From contig JAFRUH010000006.1 in NCBI GenBank assembly GCA_017438975.1, forward strand, positions 1 to 64,000: a stretch of 64,000 bases of DNA, written 5' to 3'. The first letter of the stretch is position 1; each line of letters starts with the position of its first letter. The notes below the pieces were generated by a model. That model made no database searches. It was not told where the DNA came from and was given only the letters and a program-made list of their open reading frames with translations. Source of the stretch: Bacteroidales bacterium. Its GTDB lineage: Bacteria; Bacteroidota; Bacteroidia; Bacteroidales; UBA932. This document shows positions 26,575 to 33,769 of this stretch, one piece after another. The position numbers and the translations under genes are program-made.

Positions 26575-26605
26575 CAAAGATATATTCTTTCTTGGAAGTT
26601 TCATA
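26575..26605 (-). promoter_or_regulatory. Predicted promoter of sdhC
   Basis: On the minus strand TATG (26602-26605) is followed after 19 bases by TATCTTTG (26575-26582), a full -7 match. It is interleaved with the divergent pyrH promoter. Confidence 0.55.
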
Positions 26606-26622
26606 ATATTTCGATACTTTTG
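26592..26622 (+). promoter_or_regulatory. Predicted promoter of pyrH
   Basis: TTGG (26592-26595) is followed after exactly 19 bases by TACTTTTG (26615-26622), a full match to TAnnTTTG. The pyrH start codon is 23 bases further on. Confidence 0.65.
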
Positions 26623-26645
26623 TTTGTATTTCAAAACTTGCATCC

Positions 26646-27350
26646 ATGTACAAACGTGTTCTTTTGAAACTGAGCGGAGAGAGTCTCGGCGGGCCCGCGG
26701 GAAAGGGCCTCGATACGGATAGTCTCCGCAAAATGGCCCGTGAAGTTGCGGAAGCCGCCAAGGCGGGACTCCAGGTCGCCATCGTCAACGGCGGCGGCAA
26801 TATCTTCCGGGGCCTGCAGGGGGTCGGCAGCGGCTTCGACCGGGTCGACGGAGACAAGATGGGCATGCTCGCCACCGTCATCAATTCCCTGGCCCTCTCC
26901 ATGTTCATCAAGGAAGAAGGGGTCCGGGCGAAGGTTTTCACCGCGACGCCGATGGAACCCGTGGCGGACTATTATATGAGGGACAAGGCCGTGGAAGTGC
27001 TCGAGAAGGGCGGTGTCGCCCTCATCGCGGGCGGAACGGGCAATCCTTTCTTCACCACCGACTCCGGAGCCGCCTTGCGCGCCCTCGAGATCCGGGCGGA
27101 CGCCCTTCTGAAGGGAACCCGTGTTGACGGAGTCTATACCGCCGACCCGGAAAAGGATCCGACAGCGGTCCGCTATGACGAACTCTCTTTCGACGAAGCG
27201 ATCTCCAGGCGCCTCAAGGTAATGGACCAGACCGCGTTCGCCCTTTGTTCGGAAGGGAACATGCCGATCATCGTATTCGACATGAACCGGCCGGGCAACC
27301 TGACCCGCCTCCTCGCAGGAGAGAAGGTCGGTACCCTCGTCCATCCGTAA
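26646..27350 (+). CDS. pyrH: UMP kinase
   Basis: A 234-residue bacterial-type uridylate kinase of the amino-acid kinase fold, phosphorylating UMP to UDP with ATP. KRVLLKLSGESLGG at the N-terminus, IVNGGGNIFRG and AGGTGNPFFTTDSGAAL are family hallmarks. It is full length. The gene stands alone on this strand and converges with aminopeptidase P, with only 6 bases between the stops. Confidence 0.96.
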   Translation: MYKRVLLKLSGESLGGPAGKGLDTDSLRKMAREVAEAAKAGLQVAIVNGGGNIFRGLQGVGSGFDRVDGDKMGMLATVINSLALSMFIKEEGVRAKVFTATPMEPVADYYMRDKAVEVLEKGGVALIAGGTGNPFFTTDSGAALRALEIRADALLKGTRVDGVYTADPEKDPTAVRYDELSFDEAISRRLKVMDQTAFALCSEGNMPIIVFDMNRPGNLTRLLAGEKVGTLVHP

Positions 27351-27356
27351 CGGAGA

Positions 27357-29210
27357 TCAGTAAGCGACAGGAAGGGTCTTCCCGCGCAACCACCCGGCAA
27401 CCTCCGCAGGCAGCCTCGGTGAAAGCGCGCGGAAGACCCTTTCGTTGTAGGCGTTCAGGAAGTCCGTCTCCTCCCGGTCGAGCAGGCCGGGGACGAGGAT
27501 CGAGGTGTCGAAATGACAGAGCGTCAGGGTCTCGAAACAAAGCCAGCGGCCGAAATCGTTCGAAGCGTCCTCCCGGCAGAGGAGGAGGTTTTCGTGCCGG
27601 ACGCCGTGCATTCCTTCCCGGTACAGGCCGGGTTCGTCCGAGGTGATCATCCCGGGGAGAAGCGGCTGGGTATTGAAATTCTGCCGGATATCCTGGGGAC
27701 CTTCATGGACACAGAGGAAGAATCCGATGCCGTGCCCGGTCCCGTGACCGAAATTGCGCCTGGCCTGCCAGAGGGGACTCCGGGCCAGAGCATCGATCTG
27801 ACAGCCGGCGGTTCCCGGCGGGAATACGGCTTTCGCGAGGGCGAGATGCCCCTTCAGGACGAGCGTATAATCCTCTTTTTCGAGTTCGGTGCACGGCCCC
27901 AGCGGAACGGTCCGGGTGATGTCGGTCGTCCCGTAGAGATACTGGCCACCCGAATCCACGAGATACAGTCCCTTCGGGCGAAGAATGGCGGATCCAGTCG
28001 CAGGCGTCACGTAATGGGGCAAAGCCGCTCCCTGACCGTAGGCGGAGATTGTTTGGAAACTGTTGCCCCGGTATCCAGGAATGCCGGCGCGGAAGGAATC
28101 GAGCTTCGCCGACGCGGCCGCTTCGTCCACAACTTCCCCGGAAACGACGGCGTTCTCCAGCCAGTAAAGGAAACGCTCCATGGCCAGCCCGTCCTCCAGG
28201 TGGGCCTCCCGCATCCCCTCGGTTTCCACCTTGTTCTTGACCGCCTTCCGGAGCGGAACAGGTGAGGGAATCTCTTTCAGGCGGGCACCGAGTCCGTTTG
28301 CCTCCAACTGCCTGAATATGTGTTCGTTCAGGGTCGACGGATCGAAACAGATACAATCAAGCTGCTCGATTTCCCCGAGCCCGGACAGGGTCAATTCCAG
28401 ATCTTCATAATCCTTTACGGTGATTCCGTCCGCCTGGATTTCATAAAAACTGTCCCGGGTCTCTTCGTCCGGGGCGCCCGGTCCTTTCCGGACATACCAC
28501 TCGGCCCCTTCGAGAGTGACGAGGAGGTAGGAGATGATGACCGGATTGTACTCCACGTCGGACCCGCGGGCATTCAGCAGCCAGGCGATCTCATCAAGGG
28601 CTCCGAGGAGGATTGCGTCGCAGTCCTTCCGGATCAGGAACTTCCGAAGCCACGAGAGTTTCTGCTCACGGGACTCCCCCGTCAGCTCGTCCCCGAGCGT
28701 CAGGATCGGCGTCCTGGGAATGTCGGGACGGTCTTTCCAGAGTCCGGAAAGGAGGTTCGGAATGCTGATGATCTCGACGGACCGCGACCCGCTGTCCGAA
28801 AAGGAATCCCGGATTTCCCGAACGGCGGCGACGCTGAAACAGAGACCGTCCACCACGACGCGGATGGTCTCCTCGTCCTCCGCCATCACGAATGGATAGT
28901 CCGCCAGCCACCGGGGGATCGGGACCTGTTCCGGAACGCGCAGCTTATGGAGTTCGATCCCCGTTCCCTCCAGCTGCGACAGGGCCTGGATGAAATAGCG
29001 GGTGTCGGTCCAAAGGCCCGCATGGTCCAGGGTGACGACCAGGTCGCCGGCCTCGCCGGTAAAGCCCGACGCCCATTCAACCTGCTTCCAGCGGGGGGCC
29101 GGATATTCGCTGCCATGAGGGTCGCCGCCCGTGAGAATAACGGCATCCCAGCCGTTCTCACGCATCATTTCCCGGATCAGGGAGATCCTTTCCGCATAGA
29201 GGTTCGCCAT
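27357..29210 (-). CDS. pepP: Xaa-Pro aminopeptidase (aminopeptidase P, M24B)
   Basis: A 617-residue metallopeptidase removing an N-terminal residue before proline. The start was set at ATG 29210 (MANLYAERISLIREMM); the frame remains open 20 codons further but without family similarity. It has two creatinase-like N-terminal domains and a C-terminal pita-bread domain with the metal ligands in DSGGQYLYGTTDITRT, GHGTGHGIGFFLCVHEGP and EPGLYREGMHGVRHENL. This long form is like eukaryotic aminopeptidase P and is common in Bacteroidota. It is probably cytoplasmic, as no signal peptide is seen. Confidence 0.9.
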   Translation of the reverse strand: MANLYAERISLIREMMRENGWDAVILTGGDPHGSEYPAPRWKQVEWASGFTGEAGDLVVTLDHAGLWTDTRYFIQALSQLEGTGIELHKLRVPEQVPIPRWLADYPFVMAEDEETIRVVVDGLCFSVAAVREIRDSFSDSGSRSVEIISIPNLLSGLWKDRPDIPRTPILTLGDELTGESREQKLSWLRKFLIRKDCDAILLGALDEIAWLLNARGSDVEYNPVIISYLLVTLEGAEWYVRKGPGAPDEETRDSFYEIQADGITVKDYEDLELTLSGLGEIEQLDCICFDPSTLNEHIFRQLEANGLGARLKEIPSPVPLRKAVKNKVETEGMREAHLEDGLAMERFLYWLENAVVSGEVVDEAAASAKLDSFRAGIPGYRGNSFQTISAYGQGAALPHYVTPATGSAILRPKGLYLVDSGGQYLYGTTDITRTVPLGPCTELEKEDYTLVLKGHLALAKAVFPPGTAGCQIDALARSPLWQARRNFGHGTGHGIGFFLCVHEGPQDIRQNFNTQPLLPGMITSDEPGLYREGMHGVRHENLLLCREDASNDFGRWLCFETLTLCHFDTSILVPGLLDREETDFLNAYNERVFRALSPRLPAEVAGWLRGKTLPVAY

Positions 29211-29227
29211 ATCTGCTGCATTTTTCC

Positions 29228-29258
29228 GAAAAATAGCAATCCGGCCGGACAAATGCAA
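29228..29258 (-). promoter_or_regulatory. Predicted promoter of pepP
   Basis: On the minus strand TTGC (29255-29258) is followed after 19 bases by TATTTTTC (29228-29235), one mismatch from TAnnTTTG. The start codon lies 17 bases downstream. Confidence 0.45.
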
Positions 29259-29285
29259 GAGTGCCCGCATTTCGAAGGCAAGGAA

Positions 29286-29317
29286 TTTGCAAGAATCCGG
29301 CTGATTTTATACTTTTA
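29286..29317 (+). promoter_or_regulatory. Predicted promoter of the DUF4294 gene
   Basis: TTTG (29286-29289) is followed after 20 bases by TACTTTTA (29310-29317), one mismatch from TAnnTTTG. The GTG start codon is only 5 bases further, so the mRNA would be leaderless or nearly so. Confidence 0.5.
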
Positions 29318-29322
29318 CGGCC

Positions 29323-30069
29323 GTGAAACGATATATCCGCTTCCTTCTGGCCGTCCTTGCGGCCCTTTTCTTCACGGCAGCCGCCGCGGAGGGGCAGAAC
29401 CATGTCCGCCAGGCCATGCGCAGGGCCCGGGAGAGGCAGGAGGCCAAGCAGCGGGAAAACACCCTGGACGCCTGGGGTTTCCGTCCGGGAGGCGGGTATC
29501 TGGCCTATCGCGTCATCGACGGGGACACGACCTTCGTCGACGCGATCGAGCCGGTCTGGATCTTCGCCCGGGGCACCCATTCCCGGAAAGACTGGCGGAA
29601 ATACTATAAACTGGTCTATTATTTCGCCCGGGTCTACCCCTACGCCGAAGCCTCCGCCCGCCTGCAGGAGATCGTCGACAGCACGATCGCGGCCGACCAT
29701 ATGAACCGTCTCCAGAAAGACCGGTACATGAACAAGGTCCAGGCGCAGCTCTTCAATGATTTCGAAAGCGCACTCCGGCATATGACCATCTCCCAGGGAG
29801 CGGTCCTGCTGAAACTGATCGACCGCGAGACCGGACAGTCCTCCTATTCGATCATCAAGGAATACAAGAACGGGGCCGCCGCCGGGTTCTGGCAGGGAAT
29901 CGCGAAGTTATTCAAGAACGATCTCAAGTCCCAGTACGATCCGGAGGGTGCTGACAAGGACCTCGAAGAACTGGTCCAGCACTGGAAGGCGGGGACTTTC
30001 CCCCGCCTCTACTACTCGATTTTCTGGGAAGATCCCCCCGAGGTCAAAGTCCCCGATTTCTACAAATAG
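29323..30069 (+). CDS. DUF4294 family exported protein
   Basis: A 248-residue protein of unknown function found in Bacteroidota. It starts with GTG, the codon that gives a clean signal peptide (KRYIRFLLAVLAALFFTAAAA). After a charged Arg/Glu/Gln stretch it has conserved-looking features: YRVIDGDTTFVDAIEPVWIFARG and a Tyr-rich segment (WRKYYKLVYYFARVYPYAE). The C-terminal half is helical and ends in a short Pro/Val-rich tail. No catalytic motif is evident. It is likely periplasmic. The gene is monocistronic and convergent with the lpxH-like gene. Confidence 0.8.
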   Translation: MKRYIRFLLAVLAALFFTAAAAEGQNHVRQAMRRARERQEAKQRENTLDAWGFRPGGGYLAYRVIDGDTTFVDAIEPVWIFARGTHSRKDWRKYYKLVYYFARVYPYAEASARLQEIVDSTIAADHMNRLQKDRYMNKVQAQLFNDFESALRHMTISQGAVLLKLIDRETGQSSYSIIKEYKNGAAAGFWQGIAKLFKNDLKSQYDPEGADKDLEELVQHWKAGTFPRLYYSIFWEDPPEVKVPDFYK

Positions 30070-30074
30070 GGCTA

Positions 30075-30096
30075 CCGGGCCGTGGAAACGGCTCGG
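30075..30096. terminator. Stem-loop with GGAA tetraloop between convergent genes
   Basis: A 9-bp stem (CCGGGCCGT with ACGGCTCGG, one G-T pair) closed by a GGAA tetraloop lies just after the DUF4294 stop. There is no T-tract, so it may be a 3'-end stabiliser and not a classical terminator. Confidence 0.38.
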
Positions 30097-30144
30097 ACCG
30101 TCGCCCCGACAAAGCGGGCGCCGTTGCTCGTGCTATTGTATCAA

Positions 30145-30885
30145 TCAGAGGCAGGAGGTATCCAGTCCGTCCGCCGGATCGTAGGAGAGATATGATGAGC
30201 CGTCCATCCAGTCTTTCAGGATGAGAAGGCGGGCGCCGCAGGAAAGGGTCATGTCCACGCGGCAGTGATAGTGCCCGAAGATGAAATAGTCGACGGGAGT
30301 TTTGCGGGCATAATCCTCGCAGAACCGGACGAGGGGTTCCGATGCGCCCTTGAATTCGTAGCCGATGCTCTTCCCGAGCCGGCTCCGTTTCGACCAGCCC
30401 TTTCCGATCCGGTTGGCAATCCAGGGATGGAGGGTGCTGAAAAGGGCCTGCAGCGTCCTGTTGTGGAAACAGGCGCGCATGAACTTGTATCCGCCCATGC
30501 CGGGGCCGAGTCCGTCGCCATGGCCGATGCAGAAGACTTCGTTCCCGATCGTGACCCGGTGCGGCTGGGTCAGCGGGATCATCCCGAGTTCCTCGAAATA
30601 ACGGTATGTCCAAATGTCGTGGTTCCCTTGGAAGAAATAGACCGGAATCCCGTCGTCCATCAGGTCCGTCAGGGCCGCGAGGACGCGCACGTACCCTTTC
30701 GGCACGACATCCCGATACTCATACCAGAAGTCCCAGATATCCCCGAGAAGGTAGAGGGCGGCCGTTTCCGGAGTCCGGATCGAACGGAGGAAATCCACGA
30801 ACCGGCGTTCCCGTGCGGCAGGATCCTTCACGTCCAGCCCGAGATGGACATCCGAAACGAAATATGTGCGCTCCGCCTTTCCCAT
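30145..30885 (-). CDS. lpxH: UDP-2,3-diacylglucosamine diphosphatase-like metallophosphoesterase
   Basis: A 246-residue calcineurin-like phosphoesterase. Metal motifs are complete: VSDVHLG, LLGDIWDFW, FQGNHDIW, IGHGDG and FGHYHCR. The sequence matches the LpxH-type enzyme that cleaves UDP-2,3-diacyl-GlcN to lipid X in lipid A synthesis at the inner-membrane face. It is 3 bases downstream of uppP in an envelope operon, which supports the call. Another metallophosphoesterase specificity is less likely. Confidence 0.85.
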   Translation of the reverse strand: MGKAERTYFVSDVHLGLDVKDPAARERRFVDFLRSIRTPETAALYLLGDIWDFWYEYRDVVPKGYVRVLAALTDLMDDGIPVYFFQGNHDIWTYRYFEELGMIPLTQPHRVTIGNEVFCIGHGDGLGPGMGGYKFMRACFHNRTLQALFSTLHPWIANRIGKGWSKRSRLGKSIGYEFKGASEPLVRFCEDYARKTPVDYFIFGHYHCRVDMTLSCGARLLILKDWMDGSSYLSYDPADGLDTSCL

Positions 30886-30888
30886 CTT

Positions 30889-31710
30889 TTATGCGAAAAT
30901 CAAGACCAGGACGCCGACGATGACACAATAGAGCGCAAACCAGCTCAGGCGCGCCTTCCGGACGAGGGCGACCATGACCCGGCATGCGAACAGGCCGGCG
31001 AGGAAAGCCGCCAGGAATCCGAGGGCGAGCGAAAGGCCGCTGACCGCCCCGCTGAAGAAACGGCCCGTTTCGGAAAGGCTTCCGACGATATCGAGGAACT
31101 GCTCGCCGATGATCGGGACAAGCACCATCAGGAACGAGAACTGTGCCATGACATCCCGGCGAACGCCGGTCATGAGCCCGGTCGCGATGGTCGTTCCGCT
31201 GCGGGACAGCCCGGGGGCGACGGCGAAGGCCTGTCCGATTCCGACCAAGAAAGCCTGACCCCAGGAAATGCCGTTGCGGTGGCGGTTCTCCCCCACCCAG
31301 CCCCGGGGACCGGAAGCGAGATCGGAGAAGAAAAGCAGCGCGGCCGTGACGAGAAGACAGATCCCGACGACGGTCAGCGACTCGCCGAAGAGGCCTTCCA
31401 CCTTGTCCTTCAGGAAAAAACCGACGACCGCGACGGGAACCATCGACACGATCAGCTTGCAGATATAGTCCGTCTCATCGTTGTAGCGGAATCTGAAAAG
31501 GCCTTTGAGGAGCTTCCAAACCGGCCCCCAGAAGACCACGAGGGTACTGATGACGGTCCCGAGATGGACCATGACCGTAAAGTCCAGGAACCCTTCCCCG
31601 TCGACGCCGAGGAACTCCCGGAAAATCATCAGATGACCCGAACTCGATACCGGAAGGAACTCCGTCAGACCCTGGACGATGCCGAGGAGAATCGCCTGCC
31701 ACCAAGACAT
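30889..31710 (-). CDS. uppP: Undecaprenyl-diphosphatase (BacA/UppP)
   Basis: A 273-residue polytopic membrane enzyme that dephosphorylates undecaprenyl diphosphate so that the lipid carrier can be reused for peptidoglycan and O-antigen. The N-terminal motif GLTEFLPVSSSGH (with E17 and H26) and the second motif PGLSRSGTTI with its catalytic Arg are intact. It lies 1 base after the DUF3098 gene and 3 bases before the lpxH-like gene. Confidence 0.95.
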   Translation of the reverse strand: MSWWQAILLGIVQGLTEFLPVSSSGHLMIFREFLGVDGEGFLDFTVMVHLGTVISTLVVFWGPVWKLLKGLFRFRYNDETDYICKLIVSMVPVAVVGFFLKDKVEGLFGESLTVVGICLLVTAALLFFSDLASGPRGWVGENRHRNGISWGQAFLVGIGQAFAVAPGLSRSGTTIATGLMTGVRRDVMAQFSFLMVLVPIIGEQFLDIVGSLSETGRFFSGAVSGLSLALGFLAAFLAGLFACRVMVALVRKARLSWFALYCVIVGVLVLIFA

Positions 31711-31711
31711 A

Positions 31712-31975
31712 TCAGTCCTCCTGCTTCTTCCGGCCCGTCCATCCCATGATCGCGAATACCTCGATCACGATTCCGAGGATGATCACCACGGGAGCGGCGA
31801 CCAGGCGGCGGAAATCAAACATCGCATAATTGAAGACCTGCGGATCCTTGCTGCCGCCACCGGAGAGCAGGAAGAATCCCGCCACCATGACGAGCAGTCC
31901 GATGATCATCAGTTTCAGTCCCCGTGCCGTGACGGCCATTTTCAGGGAATTGTCTTCTTTCTTTTTTTCTGCCAT
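31712..31975 (-). CDS. DUF3098 small membrane protein
   Basis: An 87-residue protein with two hydrophobic segments (LMIIGLLVMVAGFFLL and VVIILGIVIEVFAIM) and a charged N-terminus, matching the Bacteroidota DUF3098 family, whose function is unknown. The start ATG 31975 is 2 bases after the ftsX stop. The ftsX-DUF3098-uppP order suggests an accessory role in envelope or division processes (inference). Confidence 0.82.
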   Translation of the reverse strand: MAEKKKEDNSLKMAVTARGLKLMIIGLLVMVAGFFLLSGGGSKDPQVFNYAMFDFRRLVAAPVVIILGIVIEVFAIMGWTGRKKQED

Positions 31976-31977
31976 AA

Positions 31978-32859
31978 TCAATATGCGTATAAGTCGTCGC
32001 GGGAGTACCCGACGAGGCGGTTCACTACAATAAACGTGCTTACGGTACAGATCAGGACGCCGGTCACGATCACGATGCCGAAGACGACCAGGAGCAGGTC
32101 CAGGCGGAAAACCTCGAAGAGCTGGGAGAACTCGCTGCGGAGGATGAAGAGTCCCCCGACCAGCATGCCGATCGCCAGGAGGGCCGCGAAAAGGCCCTGG
32201 AAAGCGGACCGGAGCACGAAAGGAGAGCGGATGAATCCGCGGGTCGCCCCGACGAGCTGCATCGTATGGATCGTGAAACGCTTGGAGAACACGTTGAGCC
32301 GGACCGTATTGCCGATCAGGACGAATGAGATGAACAGCAGGAGGAGGATCATCACGCCCATGACGACGGAAATCTTCCTGAGATTGGCGTTCAGGGCGTC
32401 GACCAGGGTTCCCTGATAGACCACCTCCTCGACCAGCGGGGAGGTACCGATCCGGGCTTTTACGACATCCAGGCTGTCCGGAGAGACGTAGTCCGCCTTG
32501 AGGGTCACGTCGATCGAAATCGGAACGGGGGCCGTTTCAAAGACATCCAGGAACCCTTCCCCGAGCATGTCGGCCATTTCCGCGATGCCCTGCTCCCGGG
32601 AGACGAAAGTCGTGCTCCGGATGCAGGAAAGGCCGTCCAGTTTCTTCTGGTAGGCCAGTGCTTCCTCCTCTCCTACATCCTGTTTCATGATGATGGAGAC
32701 CTGCATGTTCTCCTTGAAATAATCCGAAACGCTCCTCGCGTTGACCAGCAGGAGCGCGGCAGCTCCGACGAGCAGAAGGACGAGCGAGATCGTAATCACG
32801 GTCGAGATCCAAGAACTCACAAGCCGCCGCCGGATCATCCTATTTTCTTTCTTTGCCAT
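31978..32859 (-). CDS. ftsX: Cell division protein FtsX (permease-like)
   Basis: A 293-residue membrane protein with one N-terminal helix, an extracytoplasmic domain (about 60-165) and three C-terminal helices, the FtsX topology. With the ATPase FtsE it controls peptidoglycan hydrolases at the septum. No ftsE is in the window; in Bacteroidota the two genes are often apart. The frame extends far upstream, but similarity starts at ATG 32859 (MAKKENRMIRRRLVSSW), which also suits the promoter. It is the first gene of ftsX-DUF3098-uppP-lpxH. Confidence 0.9.
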   Translation of the reverse strand: MAKKENRMIRRRLVSSWISTVITISLVLLLVGAAALLLVNARSVSDYFKENMQVSIIMKQDVGEEEALAYQKKLDGLSCIRSTTFVSREQGIAEMADMLGEGFLDVFETAPVPISIDVTLKADYVSPDSLDVVKARIGTSPLVEEVVYQGTLVDALNANLRKISVVMGVMILLLLFISFVLIGNTVRLNVFSKRFTIHTMQLVGATRGFIRSPFVLRSAFQGLFAALLAIGMLVGGLFILRSEFSQLFEVFRLDLLLVVFGIVIVTGVLICTVSTFIVVNRLVGYSRDDLYAY

Positions 32860-32882
32860 ACGGACTACCCCTAATTTCGCCC

Positions 32883-32912
32883 CAAAGTTAGTGAAATGTC
32901 GGAATTTCCAAA
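32883..32912 (-). promoter_or_regulatory. Predicted promoter of ftsX
   Basis: On the minus strand TTTG (32909-32912) is followed after 18 bases by TAACTTTG (32883-32890), a full -7 match. It overlaps the divergent promoter at 32899-32929. Confidence 0.6.
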
Positions 32913-32929
32913 AAAAATCCGTACCTTTG
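32899..32929 (+). promoter_or_regulatory. Predicted promoter of the GT5-like gene
   Basis: TCGG (32899-32902) is followed after 19 bases by TACCTTTG (32922-32929), a full match to the -7 box. The start codon is 20 bases further. Confidence 0.6.
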
Positions 32930-32949
32930 TTGACTAAGAAATATAAAAT

Positions 32950-33768
32950 ATGGCAGAGTCCGCAAAAAAAGTCCTGTTCGTCAATTCCGAGATCCATCCT
33001 TACGTCCCGGAAACCGAAATATCTCTGCTCGGGCGGAATCTTCCCCACGGGATCCAGGAACTCCGGCACGAGATCCGGTCGTTCATGCCCCGCTACGGAT
33101 GTATCAACGAGCGGAAGAACCAACTCCATGAAGTGATCCGGCTTTCCGGAATGAATATCATCATCGGAGACGTAGACCGTCCCCTCGTGATCAAGGTGGC
33201 TTCCATCGCATCCGCGCGGCTTCAGGTCTATTTCATCGACAATGAAGATTATTTCAAGAGGAAATTCATCTACACCGATGCGGAAGGCAGCTATTTCCCC
33301 GACAACGGCGAGCGCGCCATCTTCTTCGCCCGCGGCGTCCTGGAGACGGTCAAGAAACTCCGCTGGGCCCCGGACATCATCCACTGCAATGGCTGGATCT
33401 CCCAGCTGCTTCCGGTCTACCTGAAGAAAATCTACAAGGACGACCCCATCTTCTCCAACAGCAAAATCGTCCTTTCGCTCTACGGAGACACCCCGCAGCA
33501 GGCCTTCTCCCCGGACTTCCGGAAGACGGTCGCGTTCGGCCAGCTGAAGCCCGAGGACATCAACCTCCCCGACGAAGTGACTGGCATGGAACTTGCAAAA
33601 TTTGCTGCCGGCTACGCCGACGGGGTGATCATCGGCTCGGACAAGGTTGAAAAGGAACTCTGCGACTTCGTACGGACGCTCCCGGTACCGGTCCTTCCCT
33701 TTGATGCGAAAGCCCGTGAGGACGGCAGCGAAATGGAACAATACAACAGCTTATACGAGAAGATTTAA
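32950..33768 (+). CDS. Short glycogen/starch synthase-like protein (GT5 N-terminal domain)
   Basis: A 272-residue protein similar to the N-terminal (acceptor) domain of GT5 glycogen synthases: KVLFVNSEIHPYVPETEISLL at the start, then MPRYGCINERKN and DIIHCNGWISQLLPVYLKK. The C-terminal nucleotide-sugar domain of a full synthase (about 450-500 residues) is absent. The region aligned with the ADP-glucose-binding KxGGL motif reads TEISLL, so catalysis is doubtful. Such short proteins next to DUF4270 genes recur in Bacteroidales. It is followed after 1 base by the DUF4270 gene. Confidence 0.78.
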   Translation: MAESAKKVLFVNSEIHPYVPETEISLLGRNLPHGIQELRHEIRSFMPRYGCINERKNQLHEVIRLSGMNIIIGDVDRPLVIKVASIASARLQVYFIDNEDYFKRKFIYTDAEGSYFPDNGERAIFFARGVLETVKKLRWAPDIIHCNGWISQLLPVYLKKIYKDDPIFSNSKIVLSLYGDTPQQAFSPDFRKTVAFGQLKPEDINLPDEVTGMELAKFAAGYADGVIIGSDKVEKELCDFVRTLPVPVLPFDAKAREDGSEMEQYNSLYEKI

Positions 33769-33769
33769 G

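Noticed and set aside
32860-33741. Long N-terminal extension of FtsX
   Set aside because: It would run antisense through the GT5-like gene and across a clear promoter pair. The FtsX N-terminus begins at 32859.
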